Origin: Bacillota bacterium
GTDB lineage: Bacteria > Vulcanimicrobiota > JAJTBE01
Assembly (NCBI GenBank): GCA_021287065.1
Contig: JAJTBE010000120.1
Coordinates: 1 to 40,918 of the forward strand
Direction: 5' to 3'
DNA length: 40,918 bases
Shown here in pieces: positions 25,483-35,274 of the stretch (positions are counted from its first letter, which is position 1; every line of letters begins with the position of its first letter). Below the pieces are notes generated by a model. It was not told where the DNA came from. It saw only the letters and a list, made by a program, of their open reading frames with translations, and searched no databases. A program made the position numbers and the translations under genes.

Positions 25483-26793
25483 TTAAACTGTGGTTTTCTC
25501 TGAGACATTGATTTTGTCCATATGTTTTTCGAACTCGTCCAGTTTTTCACGATAAAGGGGGAATTGTGAAGTCAGTTCTCTTACTTCGTTTTTCACTTCT
25601 TCTTTGACTCCGGCGTCTTCGGCATTGTGAAGAACTTTGCTGATAAGCTTTGCAATGGTCTTCATCTGTTCTTCCTTCATGCCTCTTGTTGTGGAAGCTG
25701 GTGTGCCAAGTCTGATTCCGCTGGTGATCATAGGAGGCTGGGGATCCCATGGGATAGCATTCTTATTCGCAGTGATTCCCGCTTCGTCAAGGGCTTTTTC
25801 CGCTGCTTTTCCGGTCATGCCTTCAATGCTTCTCATATCAACAAGCATCAGGTGTGTGTCGGTTCCGCCGGAAACAATCCGGAATCCTTCTGTTTCCATT
25901 GCTTCAGCCAGTGCTTTTGCATTTTTGACTATCTGGGTCTGATAAGCTTTAAACTCGTCGGTCATAGCTTCTTTGAATGCAACAGCTTTTGCGGCAATGA
26001 CATGCATAAGTGGACCGCCCTGCATTCCCGGGAAAACCTGTTTGTTGAGGAGCTTTTTATGTTCTTTTTTGCAAAGAATCATGCCTGAACGGGGTCCTCT
26101 GAGGGTCTTATGGGTTGTGGTGGTTACAAAGTCCGCATAGGGGACCGGTGAGGGATGAAGTCCTGCGGCAATCAGGCCCGCAATGTGTGCCATATCCACT
26201 ACAAAATAAGCGCCGGCTTCATCGCAGATTTCCTTGATTTTTGCAAAATCGATAATTCTCGGATAAGCACTGGCTCCTGCAAGAATCATCTTGGGTTTGT
26301 GTTCCTGGGCAAGTTCCCTCATTCTGTCGTAATCTATGGTTTCAGTATCTTTTTTTACTGTGTACTGAATTACATTGTAGAGCATTCCCGAGAAATTCAC
26401 CGGATGTCCGTGTGAAAGGTGTCCGCCCTGATCAAGGCTCATGCCGAGGAATGTATCTCCCGGTTTCAGGAGAGAGAAATACACTGCCATATTTGCCTGT
26501 GTGCCCGAATGAGGCTGCACATTGGCATGGTCGGCTCCAAAGAGTTCCTTTGCTCTTTTTACTGCCAGTTTTTCAACTATATCCACATATTCGCAGCCGC
26601 CGTAATAGCGTTTTGAAGGGTAGCCTTCCGCATATTTATTGGTGAGAACGCTTCCCTGAGCTTCGAGAACAGCTTCCGATACAAAATTCTCGGAGGCAAT
26701 CATTTCGAGGTTTTCGCTCTGCCGTTTTGTTTCAAGATATAATGCGGAATAGACTTCCGGATCTACATTGTAAAGTTTATCATTGTGCATCAT
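25483..26793 (-). CDS. glyA: Serine hydroxymethyltransferase
   Basis: 436 residues, full length. It interconverts serine and glycine with tetrahydrofolate, the main source of one-carbon units; cytoplasmic, PLP-dependent. The PLP lysine is Lys229 in [12 protein letters not shown]. Other signatures are [36 protein letters not shown] and [28 protein letters not shown] lies 7 nt before the first of two adjacent ATG codons. The C-terminal 20 residues extend a little beyond the usual end. It heads a minus-strand run with two membrane/unknown genes and is divergent from the TPR protein gene with a 77-95-bp gap. Confidence 0.97.
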   Translation of the reverse strand: MMHNDKLYNVDPEVYSALYLETKRQSENLEMIASENFVSEAVLEAQGSVLTNKYAEGYPSKRYYGGCEYVDIVEKLAVKRAKELFGADHANVQPHSGTQANMAVYFSLLKPGDTFLGMSLDQGGHLSHGHPVNFSGMLYNVIQYTVKKDTETIDYDRMRELAQEHKPKMILAGASAYPRIIDFAKIKEICDEAGAYFVVDMAHIAGLIAAGLHPSPVPYADFVTTTTHKTLRGPRSGMILCKKEHKKLLNKQVFPGMQGGPLMHVIAAKAVAFKEAMTDEFKAYQTQIVKNAKALAEAMETEGFRIVSGGTDTHLMLVDMRSIEGMTGKAAEKALDEAGITANKNAIPWDPQPPMITSGIRLGTPASTTRGMKEEQMKTIAKLISKVLHNAEDAGVKEEVKNEVRELTSQFPLYREKLDEFEKHMDKINVSEKTTV

Positions 26794-26888
26794 ACAAACT
26801 CTCCTTGATGGATTCAGGTTACAGATTCTGATTCTTATAATAATTCAGGATTCCTGTCTGTTTATTTAAAATGAGTGCAGGATTAAAA

Positions 26889-28475
26889 ATGACAGGAAAC
26901 CTTATTCGGGCAAAGAATTATGGGAACATGAACTTTTTTAACAACAAAAAACAGCAGAAAGCAAAAACCGGAATCGATGTCAAACTGGCAAACAAAAGCT
27001 TCAGGGAAGGTCTGGCTCATTACAAACACAACAGAAAATTCGAAGCTTTAACTGCATTGCAGAAAGCCCTTGAATATGATCCCGATTTTATTGCTGCAAA
27101 GAAGAAAATAGCCGGCATTTTTATCGAAACAGGTGATAAGATCACCGCAGCTTCGTATTTTGAGGAAATTCTCAACACCGACCCAAAAAATCAGGACGCC
27201 ATAGAGTTTCTTTATGATTATTACATGCAGGCCGGTTATCTGTCGGATGCTGCTGCTGTTCTGAAAAAGAAAGCTTTCACCCATAAGAAGAAAGAGAAAA
27301 AACGTGAAGATCTGTTTGCTGCTGCGGATCTTTATTTCAAAGCAGAAAACAACGACGAAGCAAGAGCGACTTATCACGAACTGCTTCTGGAAGAAGTCTA
27401 TAATCCTGTGATTTACCAGAAACTAAACGAGATTTACCACAGGGAGCAGAACCACAAGAAATGGAAGGTCTGCGAGGAAGTTCTTTCCCTTAATAAAAAA
27501 CTCCCTTCGGGTAAGGTTACAAAACATATTAAGCTCATCAGCGCCCCTGGTCCTATAACTTCGGAAATCTATGAAAAACTTACTCATCCCGGAGAAAAAA
27601 CTTTCAGAAAATATCTGAGCTGGCTGAGTCCCCTTATTAAGGTTATGGAAGCGCCGACGCCTCCTGAAATTCTGCGGGTGGCTGAAATGGTTCCGGAGGA
27701 TAGTCAGGATTATAAAATCTACAAGGAATGCTGCCATTATCTGAATATGGATATTCCTCCCCTCCGTCATTACAGGGGTCCTTCCAGATTCCGTTTTATT
27801 GCCGATCCCCTCGAGGGCGGCGGCGGATATTCGCTGATTTACAACGATGTTTTTCTTGAACAGCTCAATGATGTTGAAAAGACATTTCTTTTTTCAAACC
27901 AGCTTTCAATTATAAAAAGCGGCTTTGTTTCCCTGCTGAATCTGAGCCTTGGTGATGTGGCAAAAATTCTTATGGAAACAGCAGCATTTGTATTCTCTTT
28001 TCTAACACTTGTAAAAGGGCTTCCGTTTGAAAAAGCTGCAAAAATCATAGAAAAAACAGGTGCGATGAAATTATTCAATCTTGTTCAGAACTTTCAGAAA
28101 AAACTGACTTCTTTTAATATTCTGGGTAAAAAACCGGAAGAACTTGAAACTCTGGCAAGAAAAAGCGCAGGAATGCTGCCGGAAAAATTTGAGTCCGGCG
28201 AATTTGACAAAAAGTCATTTCTCAAAAGAAGCATGCTTGAATCTGTCCTTCTCGGCTTTCATCACACTGCGGACAGGGTTTCTTATTATCTGACAAGGGA
28301 TCTCGTGGGGTCAAGCCGGGCTATGCTGTATATGCTGGCAGGGAAGGATTCCATAGAGCGTATCGAAAAATTCGGCCTTGAACCTTACATTACGGAATGC
28401 AGAAACGAAGCCCTGAAAAAGAGGCTTGGGGAGCTTTTCTTTTTTGCCGTTGATACTGATCCTGATAATGCATGA
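26889..28475 (+). CDS. TPR protein with catalytically dead M48-like domain
   Basis: About 528 residues from the ATG at 26889, which has AGGA 6 nt upstream; the ATG at 26871 has no ribosome site. N-terminal TPR repeats (about residues 35-175, e.g. HYKHNRKFEALTALQKALEYDPDF) are followed by a domain from about 270. There SLIYNDVFLEQLNDVEKTFLFSNQLSIIKSGF aligns with the M48 pattern ..LL...E...VLGHELGHIKSGH. The zinc motif HExxH is replaced by NQxxI, and the third ligand region E.SADRAG reads HHTADRVS. All three ligands are thus lost, so it should not be a protease; a binding role is likely. No signal peptide is present. The alignment is by eye and the M48 link is an inference. Confidence 0.75.
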   Translation: MTGNLIRAKNYGNMNFFNNKKQQKAKTGIDVKLANKSFREGLAHYKHNRKFEALTALQKALEYDPDFIAAKKKIAGIFIETGDKITAASYFEEILNTDPKNQDAIEFLYDYYMQAGYLSDAAAVLKKKAFTHKKKEKKREDLFAAADLYFKAENNDEARATYHELLLEEVYNPVIYQKLNEIYHREQNHKKWKVCEEVLSLNKKLPSGKVTKHIKLISAPGPITSEIYEKLTHPGEKTFRKYLSWLSPLIKVMEAPTPPEILRVAEMVPEDSQDYKIYKECCHYLNMDIPPLRHYRGPSRFRFIADPLEGGGGYSLIYNDVFLEQLNDVEKTFLFSNQLSIIKSGFVSLLNLSLGDVAKILMETAAFVFSFLTLVKGLPFEKAAKIIEKTGAMKLFNLVQNFQKKLTSFNILGKKPEELETLARKSAGMLPEKFESGEFDKKSFLKRSMLESVLLGFHHTADRVSYYLTRDLVGSSRAMLYMLAGKDSIERIEKFGLEPYITECRNEALKKRLGELFFFAVDTDPDNA

Positions 28476-28712
28476 TTTGGGGATTTGTTAACATATCAAA
28501 CAAATTTCACTCTTTTCCCGGATTAATAAGCTTCAGGAGTTTTTTCATCCATTATTTGTATGGGCTTTGTTATTTACTTTTGGTTAATTAAAGTGATAAT
28601 AATTACAAGTATGATATTGTGCTTATTGTAAGATTCAATAAGCCCTTCAAATGGCAAGGTTACATATCGGACTGTATTTCCACGCCCTTTGGGCTGATAG
28701 GAGAGGTTGAGC
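28476..28712 (+). promoter_or_regulatory. Leader region of the giant repeat gene, with inverted repeat
   Basis: ATTTGTT (28483-28489) and AACAAAT (28499-28505) form a 7-bp inverted repeat around TTAACATATC. The left arm matches the ATTTGTTTACA upstream of both beta-propeller genes. A weak extended -10 (TGATATTGT, 28612-28620) is the best promoter guess. The ribosome site GGAGAGG (28700-28706) decides the ATG at 28713. Confidence 0.4.
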
Positions 28713-31700
28713 ATGGGATTCGGAGTACATAACTGGCAAAAGTCTTTTTACGATTATCAGAAGAACTCAAAAGCAGAGGATGAGCAATGGGAGGCGCATC
28801 GAGATTCAAGAAATCAGAGTGATGAAAATCTCATGGATATGTATGCCCAGACAGATTCGCCTGAGCAGAAAAGTTCATCATCCTTAAAGAACAATATTTA
28901 TGAAACTATTCTGAATGATACAAAGAAGGCAGGCCAGACCTCGCCCCAGGATAGCAATGATGTAAAACGCTCTGAAGAAAACAAGGCTCAGGAGCATTAT
29001 GACAAAATGGAAAAAGAATGGAAAGAAATGAAGGAACAGGGCATTCTTTCCGATGATGTCGTTATGCTTGACGGTCATTTCCAGAAAGTTGAAAAAGATG
29101 CAGACAAACTCCAGAGTGCTCAGTCCGATTCTCAACAGCAGACAAACGAAACCGATCAGAATTCCCAGGGCAAGGATTTGAAAACAGGCTCCCAGTCAAC
29201 CCAGACAAGCCAGTCCACACAGGAACAGCAGAAAAGTACATATCGTTCGCTGCTTGATCCCCAGCAGGGAGATTCAGGATCAGCAAACCAGACGGATGCT
29301 CAGAAGAAGAGTACATACCGTTCCCTTCTCGATCCCCAGCCCGGAGAACTGCCGGAACAGTCACAGACGGATAAGCAGTCCGATATCAGCAGACAGACTT
29401 CCAATTATCAGGCTTCAAACACACAGGAAAAACAGGAAGCTGGAAAACAGACAGGTTCAGAAGCTCCGGAAGCCGGCAATAAACAGCCGGGCAGCTCTGG
29501 GGATAAAAATCGCGACCTCTCAGCATCAGGCCGTTTCCATTCTGTGGAAAATCAGGAAGAAGTTCCTTCGAAATACGAAGCTGAATTTAAACAACTCAAA
29601 ACATCTCAGGACAAACAGGAATTTTTCGACCGCCTTGCCAAAGGCTCTTCAACCCAGGAAGGAAAGGAAGAGACTGCAGGCTTTATGCAGAATGTAAGCC
29701 GGAATCCGGAGAAGAACTCTGCATTCTTCAGCGGACTTTCCGAATATTCGAATTCGAAAGAAGGAAGAAAAAATACAGGCGAACTTCTTAAAAATCTCGG
29801 GGACAACAGGGAAGGCGCTGCCTCTTTCCTCGAAGGGCTTAATAATTCAACCGAAACAGCTCAGGGCGAAAAAGATTTCCACAACCTGATGAAAAATATG
29901 AGTCAGGATCCTCAGGCAGGCTCATCATTTATGAAAATGCTTGCGGGCGGAACAGGCACAAAAGAAGGCGCACTCAATGCAGGCGCCATGTTCGAAAATA
30001 TTTCCTCACATGAAGATACTAAAGCCGGTTTTCTCAAACAGCTCACTGACGCATCTGCCAACCCCGCTTCAGCAAAAGATGTGGGAAACATGCTTTCCAA
30101 TGTGGGCAAAGATTCCTATGCGTCAGTCAGTTTCCTCAAAATGGCTTCATCGGGTGTTGGCGCAAAGGAAGGCAACGCTCAGTTCTCAAAACTGATGGAC
30201 GGCGTATCTGCCAACCACGAATCATCAGCCGGTTTTATTTCCACAATGGCGAGAGCTTCCTCCACAAGGGAAGGCTCCCAGCTTTCGGGTAGAATTCTCA
30301 ACGCCGCTGCAGGCGATAATCATGTTTCCGACGGGTTTGCCAGAACTCTTACCAGTGGAACTGAAACCGCCAAAGGAATGGCTGATTTTGGCAGATTTAT
30401 GGGAAATATCAAAGATGATCAGTATAACTCCGCAGATTTTACAACAATGCTTGCCCGTCAGACCAAATCACCGGAAGGGCAGGGGAGAGTAGCGGATCTT
30501 TTCTCAAATATGAAAGCTTCGCCAAAAACCCAGTCGGAAATGCTCGGCGTTCTTTCCAGCGCCACAACAACCGACGAAGGCATGCTTGCCAACCGCAATC
30601 TTCTCCATACATTCGAAAATAACGACAGAGCGCGCTCAGGCTTTATGAATGCAATGGCTCAGGGAACAGAGAACAACGAGGGGCTGAAATCCCTTGGCGG
30701 TTATATGAAGAACATAGGTCAGGATGACAAGAGCCAGACTTCATTTATGAATACTCTCAACAAAGGCACAGCAACAGAGAGAGGTGTTTCTGATTTTGGC
30801 GGAATGATGGGCAATATGAGGACCGACTCGGAAACCTCGGCACAGTTTATAAAAACCCTTTCTTCATCCACAGCTACCGATGCCGGCAAAGCCAATCTCA
30901 GGGATATGCTTTCGCATACCAAAATCAACTCGGAAGCTACCGCCAACTTTATGGATGTTCTCAATTCGGGCACACTCAGGAATAACGGCGTAAAACAGTT
31001 CGGCATTCTCACCGACAATGTGAGATCCAATCAGGCTCTCAACAGTGAATTTATGTCCTCTGTCTCAAGGGCTACATCCACACCTGACGGTGCAAAACAA
31101 TTTGGACATCTGCTTGACAATGTGCATAAAGATCCCGCTGCTTCACAGGGACTCAGCGGTATTATTTCAGATGCCTCTTCCACAGCTGCAGGCCTGAAAG
31201 ATATTGCACAGATGAGCAGAAATCTGAAGGCTGAACCTGATGCATCCGCTTCATTTATCAGAAATATGGAAACAACAGCCTCGTCGCCCAAGGGTGCCGG
31301 TTCTGTTACCAAAATGTTTGACAATCTTAAAAATGATTCTGCTTCTGCGTCGGAATTTACCGGTATGCTTGCTTCCGGGACCGGAAGAAAAGAAGGTGTG
31401 CAGAGTCTTGGCAGAACTATGCAGGCCATCAATTATGACCACGATTCGTCTGCTGCTTTTGTGGACACCCTTAACGCCGCAGGAAAATCAAAAATCGGTG
31501 CGGTCGAGGTTAAAAATCTTCTTGGCGGAATCAAATCGGATTCCCACGCATCAGGGGAATTTATGAATACCCTTCTGTCCGCATCAAAAGCCGACGGAGA
31601 GGGAAAAGCTTTCAGCAGCTTTATGCAGACTGTTCACAACAATCCGGAATCTTCAGCCAATATGCTGGGAGTTCTTAACTCAGGAGCAAAATCCCACGAT

Positions 31701-34700
31701 GGTCCCCAGAGACTCAGTGGGTTTATCAATACTGCAGGCAAAAATCAGGAAGGCGCAAACGGTTTTGCAGGTATGATTTCCAACGGCGTAAGCACGGAAA
31801 CAGGCCTGAAGGAGTTCAATTCGCTTCTTACAACAGTAAAAGGCGACAACAGGACGGCAACCGCATTTGTTTCAAATCTCGGAACCGCTTCCCAGAGTGA
31901 AGCCGGTGCAAAAAATGTTGCCGGTATGTTCTCGGGAATTCACAGGGATGAAGCTTCATCGTCAGTTATGCTCAGAACTCTTGCACAGCAGTCCCAGGGT
32001 AAGGAAGGGGCGGTCAGCGTAAATAACATCCTGTCCGGAACATCAGGGAATCAGGCTAATTCCGCTGCATTTGCATCATTCCTCAGCGCAGGCACAAGAA
32101 ACGAAGAAGGCTCCAACGCCTTCAGCCAGCTTATGGACGGCGTAAAAGGCAGTCCTCAGGCTTCCGCCAGATTTACGGAATCCCTTAATAAAGCTGCTGC
32201 AGATCAGAATGGACTCCGCGATGTGGGCAACACCTTCTCCAATGTCAAAAAGAATTCTTATGCAGCTTCCGACTTTATCGGTGTAATGTCATCATCGGCA
32301 GGAAGTCCGGAAGGACAGGCAGGCATTACGGGCCTTATGAACAGAATGGGTTCAAACAGCAGAGCTTCCGGCGAACTGATGGGAGTTCTCGCCAGCGGCA
32401 CTTCCAAATACGAAGGGCTTGCCAATTTCGAAACGCTCATCACAGGAGCCAACAAAAACGAAGGATCCTCCAGAGCGATGGCGGCAGCTATAGCTTCAGG
32501 AGTTCAGACAAAAGAAGGCGCCTCCGGTCTCAGCGGGCTTATGAAAAATATCCATTATTCCGCAGAATCCCAGGCTGAACTTCTTCATACAATGTCCAAC
32601 GGCGACAGCAAGCAGATTGGATCTGTTCTCAGCGCCGTTTCAAAAGACAGCCAGCTTAACAACAGATTCTTTGAAACCGCAGCAGGCGGAACTTATATGA
32701 ACCGGGGCCAGCAGGCATTCGGAAAAATTATGGATGCAACAGCTTCCAGCCATCAGGCGTCCCTCGATTTCTTCCAGGGAATGAAAAACCATACCGCTGA
32801 TGCCAAGGGAGTTCATCAGGCAGGTGAAATTCTGGGCAATATCAGCAGAGATTCGGTTTCTTCAGCCAATTTCTTCAGAGCTGAACAGGCCGCCCTCGGT
32901 GCAAGCGGCGGAACATCAGTCCTCTCAGGGGTCTATAAACAGCTTGGAAACAGCCGTGATGCGTCAAATTCATATTTCAGCGCTGAGGCAAAATCATTGA
33001 GTACAGGCGAGGGAGTAGGCGCTTACTCATCAAAAATTAATACCATAAGCGGCGACAAAAACGCAAGAATGAACTATATGAGCGCCCAGACCGCTTCGCT
33101 TTCCACAAGGGAAGGCGTCGAGTCATTCGGCAAAACAATGGCAGGAATCTCCAACAGCAGGGAAGCATCAGCAGGCTTTATGAAGGCGACGGCGGCAAGC
33201 CTTGGTGATTCGCCGGAAGCCAGAGCCGGTTTCGCTTCGAGAATGTCGGCGGTATCTTCGGATCCTGAAGCAGCCCGCAATTTCATAACCGCTCAGACCA
33301 GAGCAACAGGAACTCAGGAAGGCAGACAAGCCCTTACCGGTATGTTCAACGAAATGGGTAAGGATGAAAAAGCCCTGATGGGATATTTCAGGGCACAAAG
33401 CGCTGCAGGCAAAGCTGATGTGGGAACTGAAGCTGTAAACGAATTCAGACGTGCCGCAGGTATGTCGCCTGAGCTTTCTTCCGCATATAAATCAGCAGAA
33501 GGCAAATACGGCGCTCTCCAGAGTGAATACAACACCCTGTCGGGCCAGCTTACCGACGCTTCCCGCAGCAGCGGTGACAGAACCGCATACTTCAACAGAC
33601 TTGCGGGAGATATGTCAAAACCCGACGGTGTAAAGAATTTTGGAAGAATGATGGAAGTCTTCGACAGAGATCCCGAACTGGGTTCAATGTTCTACGACAA
33701 TCTGGCAAGGCAAGCTTCATCAAAAGACGGCGCAGCATCATTCGGCAAATTTATGGACAGTGTATCGTCCAACCCTCAGGCAAGAGCTGCATTCCATGGA
33801 TCTCTGGCAGGATATACAGCCTCTGCGGAAGGAATGAATACCTTCACAGCAATGATGAATGGTGCATCAAGAAATGATACGGCGCAGAATGCACTTCTCA
33901 ACAATATTGCATCAGGAATCGGCGGCAAGGACGGCGGATTCAGACAGCTAATGGGCAATCTTGCTGCCAACCCCGATGGAGCCAATGCTCTTACAATGTC
34001 TATGGCTCAGGCGGTTTCAGGAAGACATGGCGCTAATACGGTCAGGGGAGTTTTCGAAAAACTTCAGGACAATCAGGAAGATCGGGAAGCTTTCTTCAAA
34101 ACATGGAATAAGTCAATTTCAACACCTGAAGGAATGCAGGCTCAGAATCTCTTTAATGATAACACAAAGAGCAACTTCCTTGTGAGAAACCAGATGGTTG
34201 ATACAATGACGGCTCTTAATTCCACTGAAGACGGCAGAAAGATTTTTGCTGAACACATGGAAGCGGTTTCCGGTGATTCAAAGGCTAATCTGGCATTCTT
34301 CGAACAGCTCAACAAAATGAGCCTCGATAAGAGAAACGCACTCCATCTCGATCAGTTTATCAAAAATGTGGTTAAATCTCCTGAGAGTAAGGAAGCATTT
34401 GCTGACGGCCTTAACGAAGTTGTCAGTGAAAAGAAAGGCAAGCTTCTTATGGCAGGGCTTCTCAAACAGTCGGATGTCAATAAGATGATTAACATTGACA
34501 GACCCGCTGCCGATGAAGCTTTCAGAAGAGAACCGGAAATCAGAAATGATATGGTCAGGCCCGGATCTGCACATGTTTCTTCAATCGGCTCGAATGAAAC
34601 TTTTGCAAACCACCTGAATAAACCTACTGTGTATCTCCTCAGCCAGCAGTCGGGCCTTACTCAGACAAAACTGAGAGAAACCAGAATTATGGGCGATCTG

Positions 34701-35261
34701 GACAATATGGTTTCGGATACGCAGAACATGATTCGGGTTCATAATATCCTCCAGTCCCAGAGCGGTGGAGCCAATTATTCCGTCAAACAGTCCGCTTATG
34801 CCGGAAGGATCTTTGACGGAGGAAGCGCCGCCACTATGCAGAACATCGCCGACAAGAGGCTTGTGGGCCTTGCAACTTCCAGCCAGAAGGATAAGATCGA
34901 CAGAGTTTATATAGATCTGGCACAGAAATACCCGCCTCAGGATATCAGGGATATCTACAACGATGCAAAAGTCCGTTATCAGAGATACTGCGGAGACTGC
35001 GGCAATCAGGAATCAGGCAACAGCAGATCATTCTGCGATCCCTGCGGAACTGATTACAAACGGCTTGAAGTCATGAAATCAGCTATCACCTACAAGTTCA
35101 GGGAAGGTTATCTTGAAACCAATCCTGATGTAGTATCGGTATCCCCCGAAGCTGCGAGAATGTTCGAAGCCAGGGAAGGCAACGATATTCTGGACATCGA
35201 AACTTTAAGGGTTACCCCCACTGTCAGGGATATGATGAAATTATACAGGAAGAGCGCGTAA
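28713..35261 (+). CDS. Giant protein of about 47 tandem 34-residue repeats with C-terminal zinc-ribbon-like motif
   Basis: About 2182 residues from the ATG at 28713; a TTG two codons earlier is too close to GGAGAGG. No signal peptide or membrane helix. Residues 1-302 are low-complexity (Q, S, T, D, K), with STYRSLLDPQ occurring twice. Residues 303 to about 1920 hold about 47 repeats, mostly 34 residues (102 bp). The consensus is roughly sA.FM..L..GT.T.EG...F..LM.N+..D, two helices per unit. Copies 33-38 form a subtype (..YF.AQ..sLsT.EG), and a non-repeat insert (about 1600-1630) precedes copy 39. The C-terminal 260 residues are non-repetitive and contain YCGDCGN...FCDPCG (CxxC-x13-CxxC), a zinc-ribbon-like knuckle with almost the only cysteines of the protein. 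The consensus fits neither TPR nor TAL-effector repeats. Function unknown; a scaffold is plausible. Confidence 0.88.
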   Translation: MGFGVHNWQKSFYDYQKNSKAEDEQWEAHRDSRNQSDENLMDMYAQTDSPEQKSSSSLKNNIYETILNDTKKAGQTSPQDSNDVKRSEENKAQEHYDKMEKEWKEMKEQGILSDDVVMLDGHFQKVEKDADKLQSAQSDSQQQTNETDQNSQGKDLKTGSQSTQTSQSTQEQQKSTYRSLLDPQQGDSGSANQTDAQKKSTYRSLLDPQPGELPEQSQTDKQSDISRQTSNYQASNTQEKQEAGKQTGSEAPEAGNKQPGSSGDKNRDLSASGRFHSVENQEEVPSKYEAEFKQLKTSQDKQEFFDRLAKGSSTQEGKEETAGFMQNVSRNPEKNSAFFSGLSEYSNSKEGRKNTGELLKNLGDNREGAASFLEGLNNSTETAQGEKDFHNLMKNMSQDPQAGSSFMKMLAGGTGTKEGALNAGAMFENISSHEDTKAGFLKQLTDASANPASAKDVGNMLSNVGKDSYASVSFLKMASSGVGAKEGNAQFSKLMDGVSANHESSAGFISTMARASSTREGSQLSGRILNAAAGDNHVSDGFARTLTSGTETAKGMADFGRFMGNIKDDQYNSADFTTMLARQTKSPEGQGRVADLFSNMKASPKTQSEMLGVLSSATTTDEGMLANRNLLHTFENNDRARSGFMNAMAQGTENNEGLKSLGGYMKNIGQDDKSQTSFMNTLNKGTATERGVSDFGGMMGNMRTDSETSAQFIKTLSSSTATDAGKANLRDMLSHTKINSEATANFMDVLNSGTLRNNGVKQFGILTDNVRSNQALNSEFMSSVSRATSTPDGAKQFGHLLDNVHKDPAASQGLSGIISDASSTAAGLKDIAQMSRNLKAEPDASASFIRNMETTASSPKGAGSVTKMFDNLKNDSASASEFTGMLASGTGRKEGVQSLGRTMQAINYDHDSSAAFVDTLNAAGKSKIGAVEVKNLLGGIKSDSHASGEFMNTLLSASKADGEGKAFSSFMQTVHNNPESSANMLGVLNSGAKSHDGPQRLSGFINTAGKNQEGANGFAGMISNGVSTETGLKEFNSLLTTVKGDNRTATAFVSNLGTASQSEAGAKNVAGMFSGIHRDEASSSVMLRTLAQQSQGKEGAVSVNNILSGTSGNQANSAAFASFLSAGTRNEEGSNAFSQLMDGVKGSPQASARFTESLNKAAADQNGLRDVGNTFSNVKKNSYAASDFIGVMSSSAGSPEGQAGITGLMNRMGSNSRASGELMGVLASGTSKYEGLANFETLITGANKNEGSSRAMAAAIASGVQTKEGASGLSGLMKNIHYSAESQAELLHTMSNGDSKQIGSVLSAVSKDSQLNNRFFETAAGGTYMNRGQQAFGKIMDATASSHQASLDFFQGMKNHTADAKGVHQAGEILGNISRDSVSSANFFRAEQAALGASGGTSVLSGVYKQLGNSRDASNSYFSAEAKSLSTGEGVGAYSSKINTISGDKNARMNYMSAQTASLSTREGVESFGKTMAGISNSREASAGFMKATAASLGDSPEARAGFASRMSAVSSDPEAARNFITAQTRATGTQEGRQALTGMFNEMGKDEKALMGYFRAQSAAGKADVGTEAVNEFRRAAGMSPELSSAYKSAEGKYGALQSEYNTLSGQLTDASRSSGDRTAYFNRLAGDMSKPDGVKNFGRMMEVFDRDPELGSMFYDNLARQASSKDGAASFGKFMDSVSSNPQARAAFHGSLAGYTASAEGMNTFTAMMNGASRNDTAQNALLNNIASGIGGKDGGFRQLMGNLAANPDGANALTMSMAQAVSGRHGANTVRGVFEKLQDNQEDREAFFKTWNKSISTPEGMQAQNLFNDNTKSNFLVRNQMVDTMTALNSTEDGRKIFAEHMEAVSGDSKANLAFFEQLNKMSLDKRNALHLDQFIKNVVKSPESKEAFADGLNEVVSEKKGKLLMAGLLKQSDVNKMINIDRPAADEAFRREPEIRNDMVRPGSAHVSSIGSNETFANHLNKPTVYLLSQQSGLTQTKLRETRIMGDLDNMVSDTQNMIRVHNILQSQSGGANYSVKQSAYAGRIFDGGSAATMQNIADKRLVGLATSSQKDKIDRVYIDLAQKYPPQDIRDIYNDAKVRYQRYCGDCGNQESGNSRSFCDPCGTDYKRLEVMKSAITYKFREGYLETNPDVVSVSPEAARMFEAREGNDILDIETLRVTPTVRDMMKLYRKSA
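29619..34480 (+). repeat. Tandem 102-bp coding repeat array (34 aa x about 47)
   Basis: Counted by the recurrent first-helix aromatic (F/Y/L) and the EG/DG turn 13-14 residues later. The spacing is 34 residues where measured (copies 1-6), with a few shorter or longer units (about copies 20, 30 and 42). Copies have diverged, so this is an old amplification rather than recent slippage. Confidence 0.85.
34988..35046 (+). other. Zinc-ribbon-like Cys4 motif in the giant protein
   Basis: YCGDCGN and FCDPCG knuckles separated by 13 residues, in the non-repetitive C-terminal part. Confidence 0.6.
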
Positions 35262-35274
35262 GCTTAACTGAATT

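Noticed and set aside
29062-29697. Overlapping open frames on both strands within the giant gene
   Set aside because: They are by-products of the biased codon use of the repetitive gene and lack ribosome binding sites.
29619-34480. TPR or TAL-effector repeats, because the unit is 34 residues
   Set aside because: The conserved positions (EG turn, FM..L, LM.N) do not match either consensus, and there are no repeat-variable diresidues.
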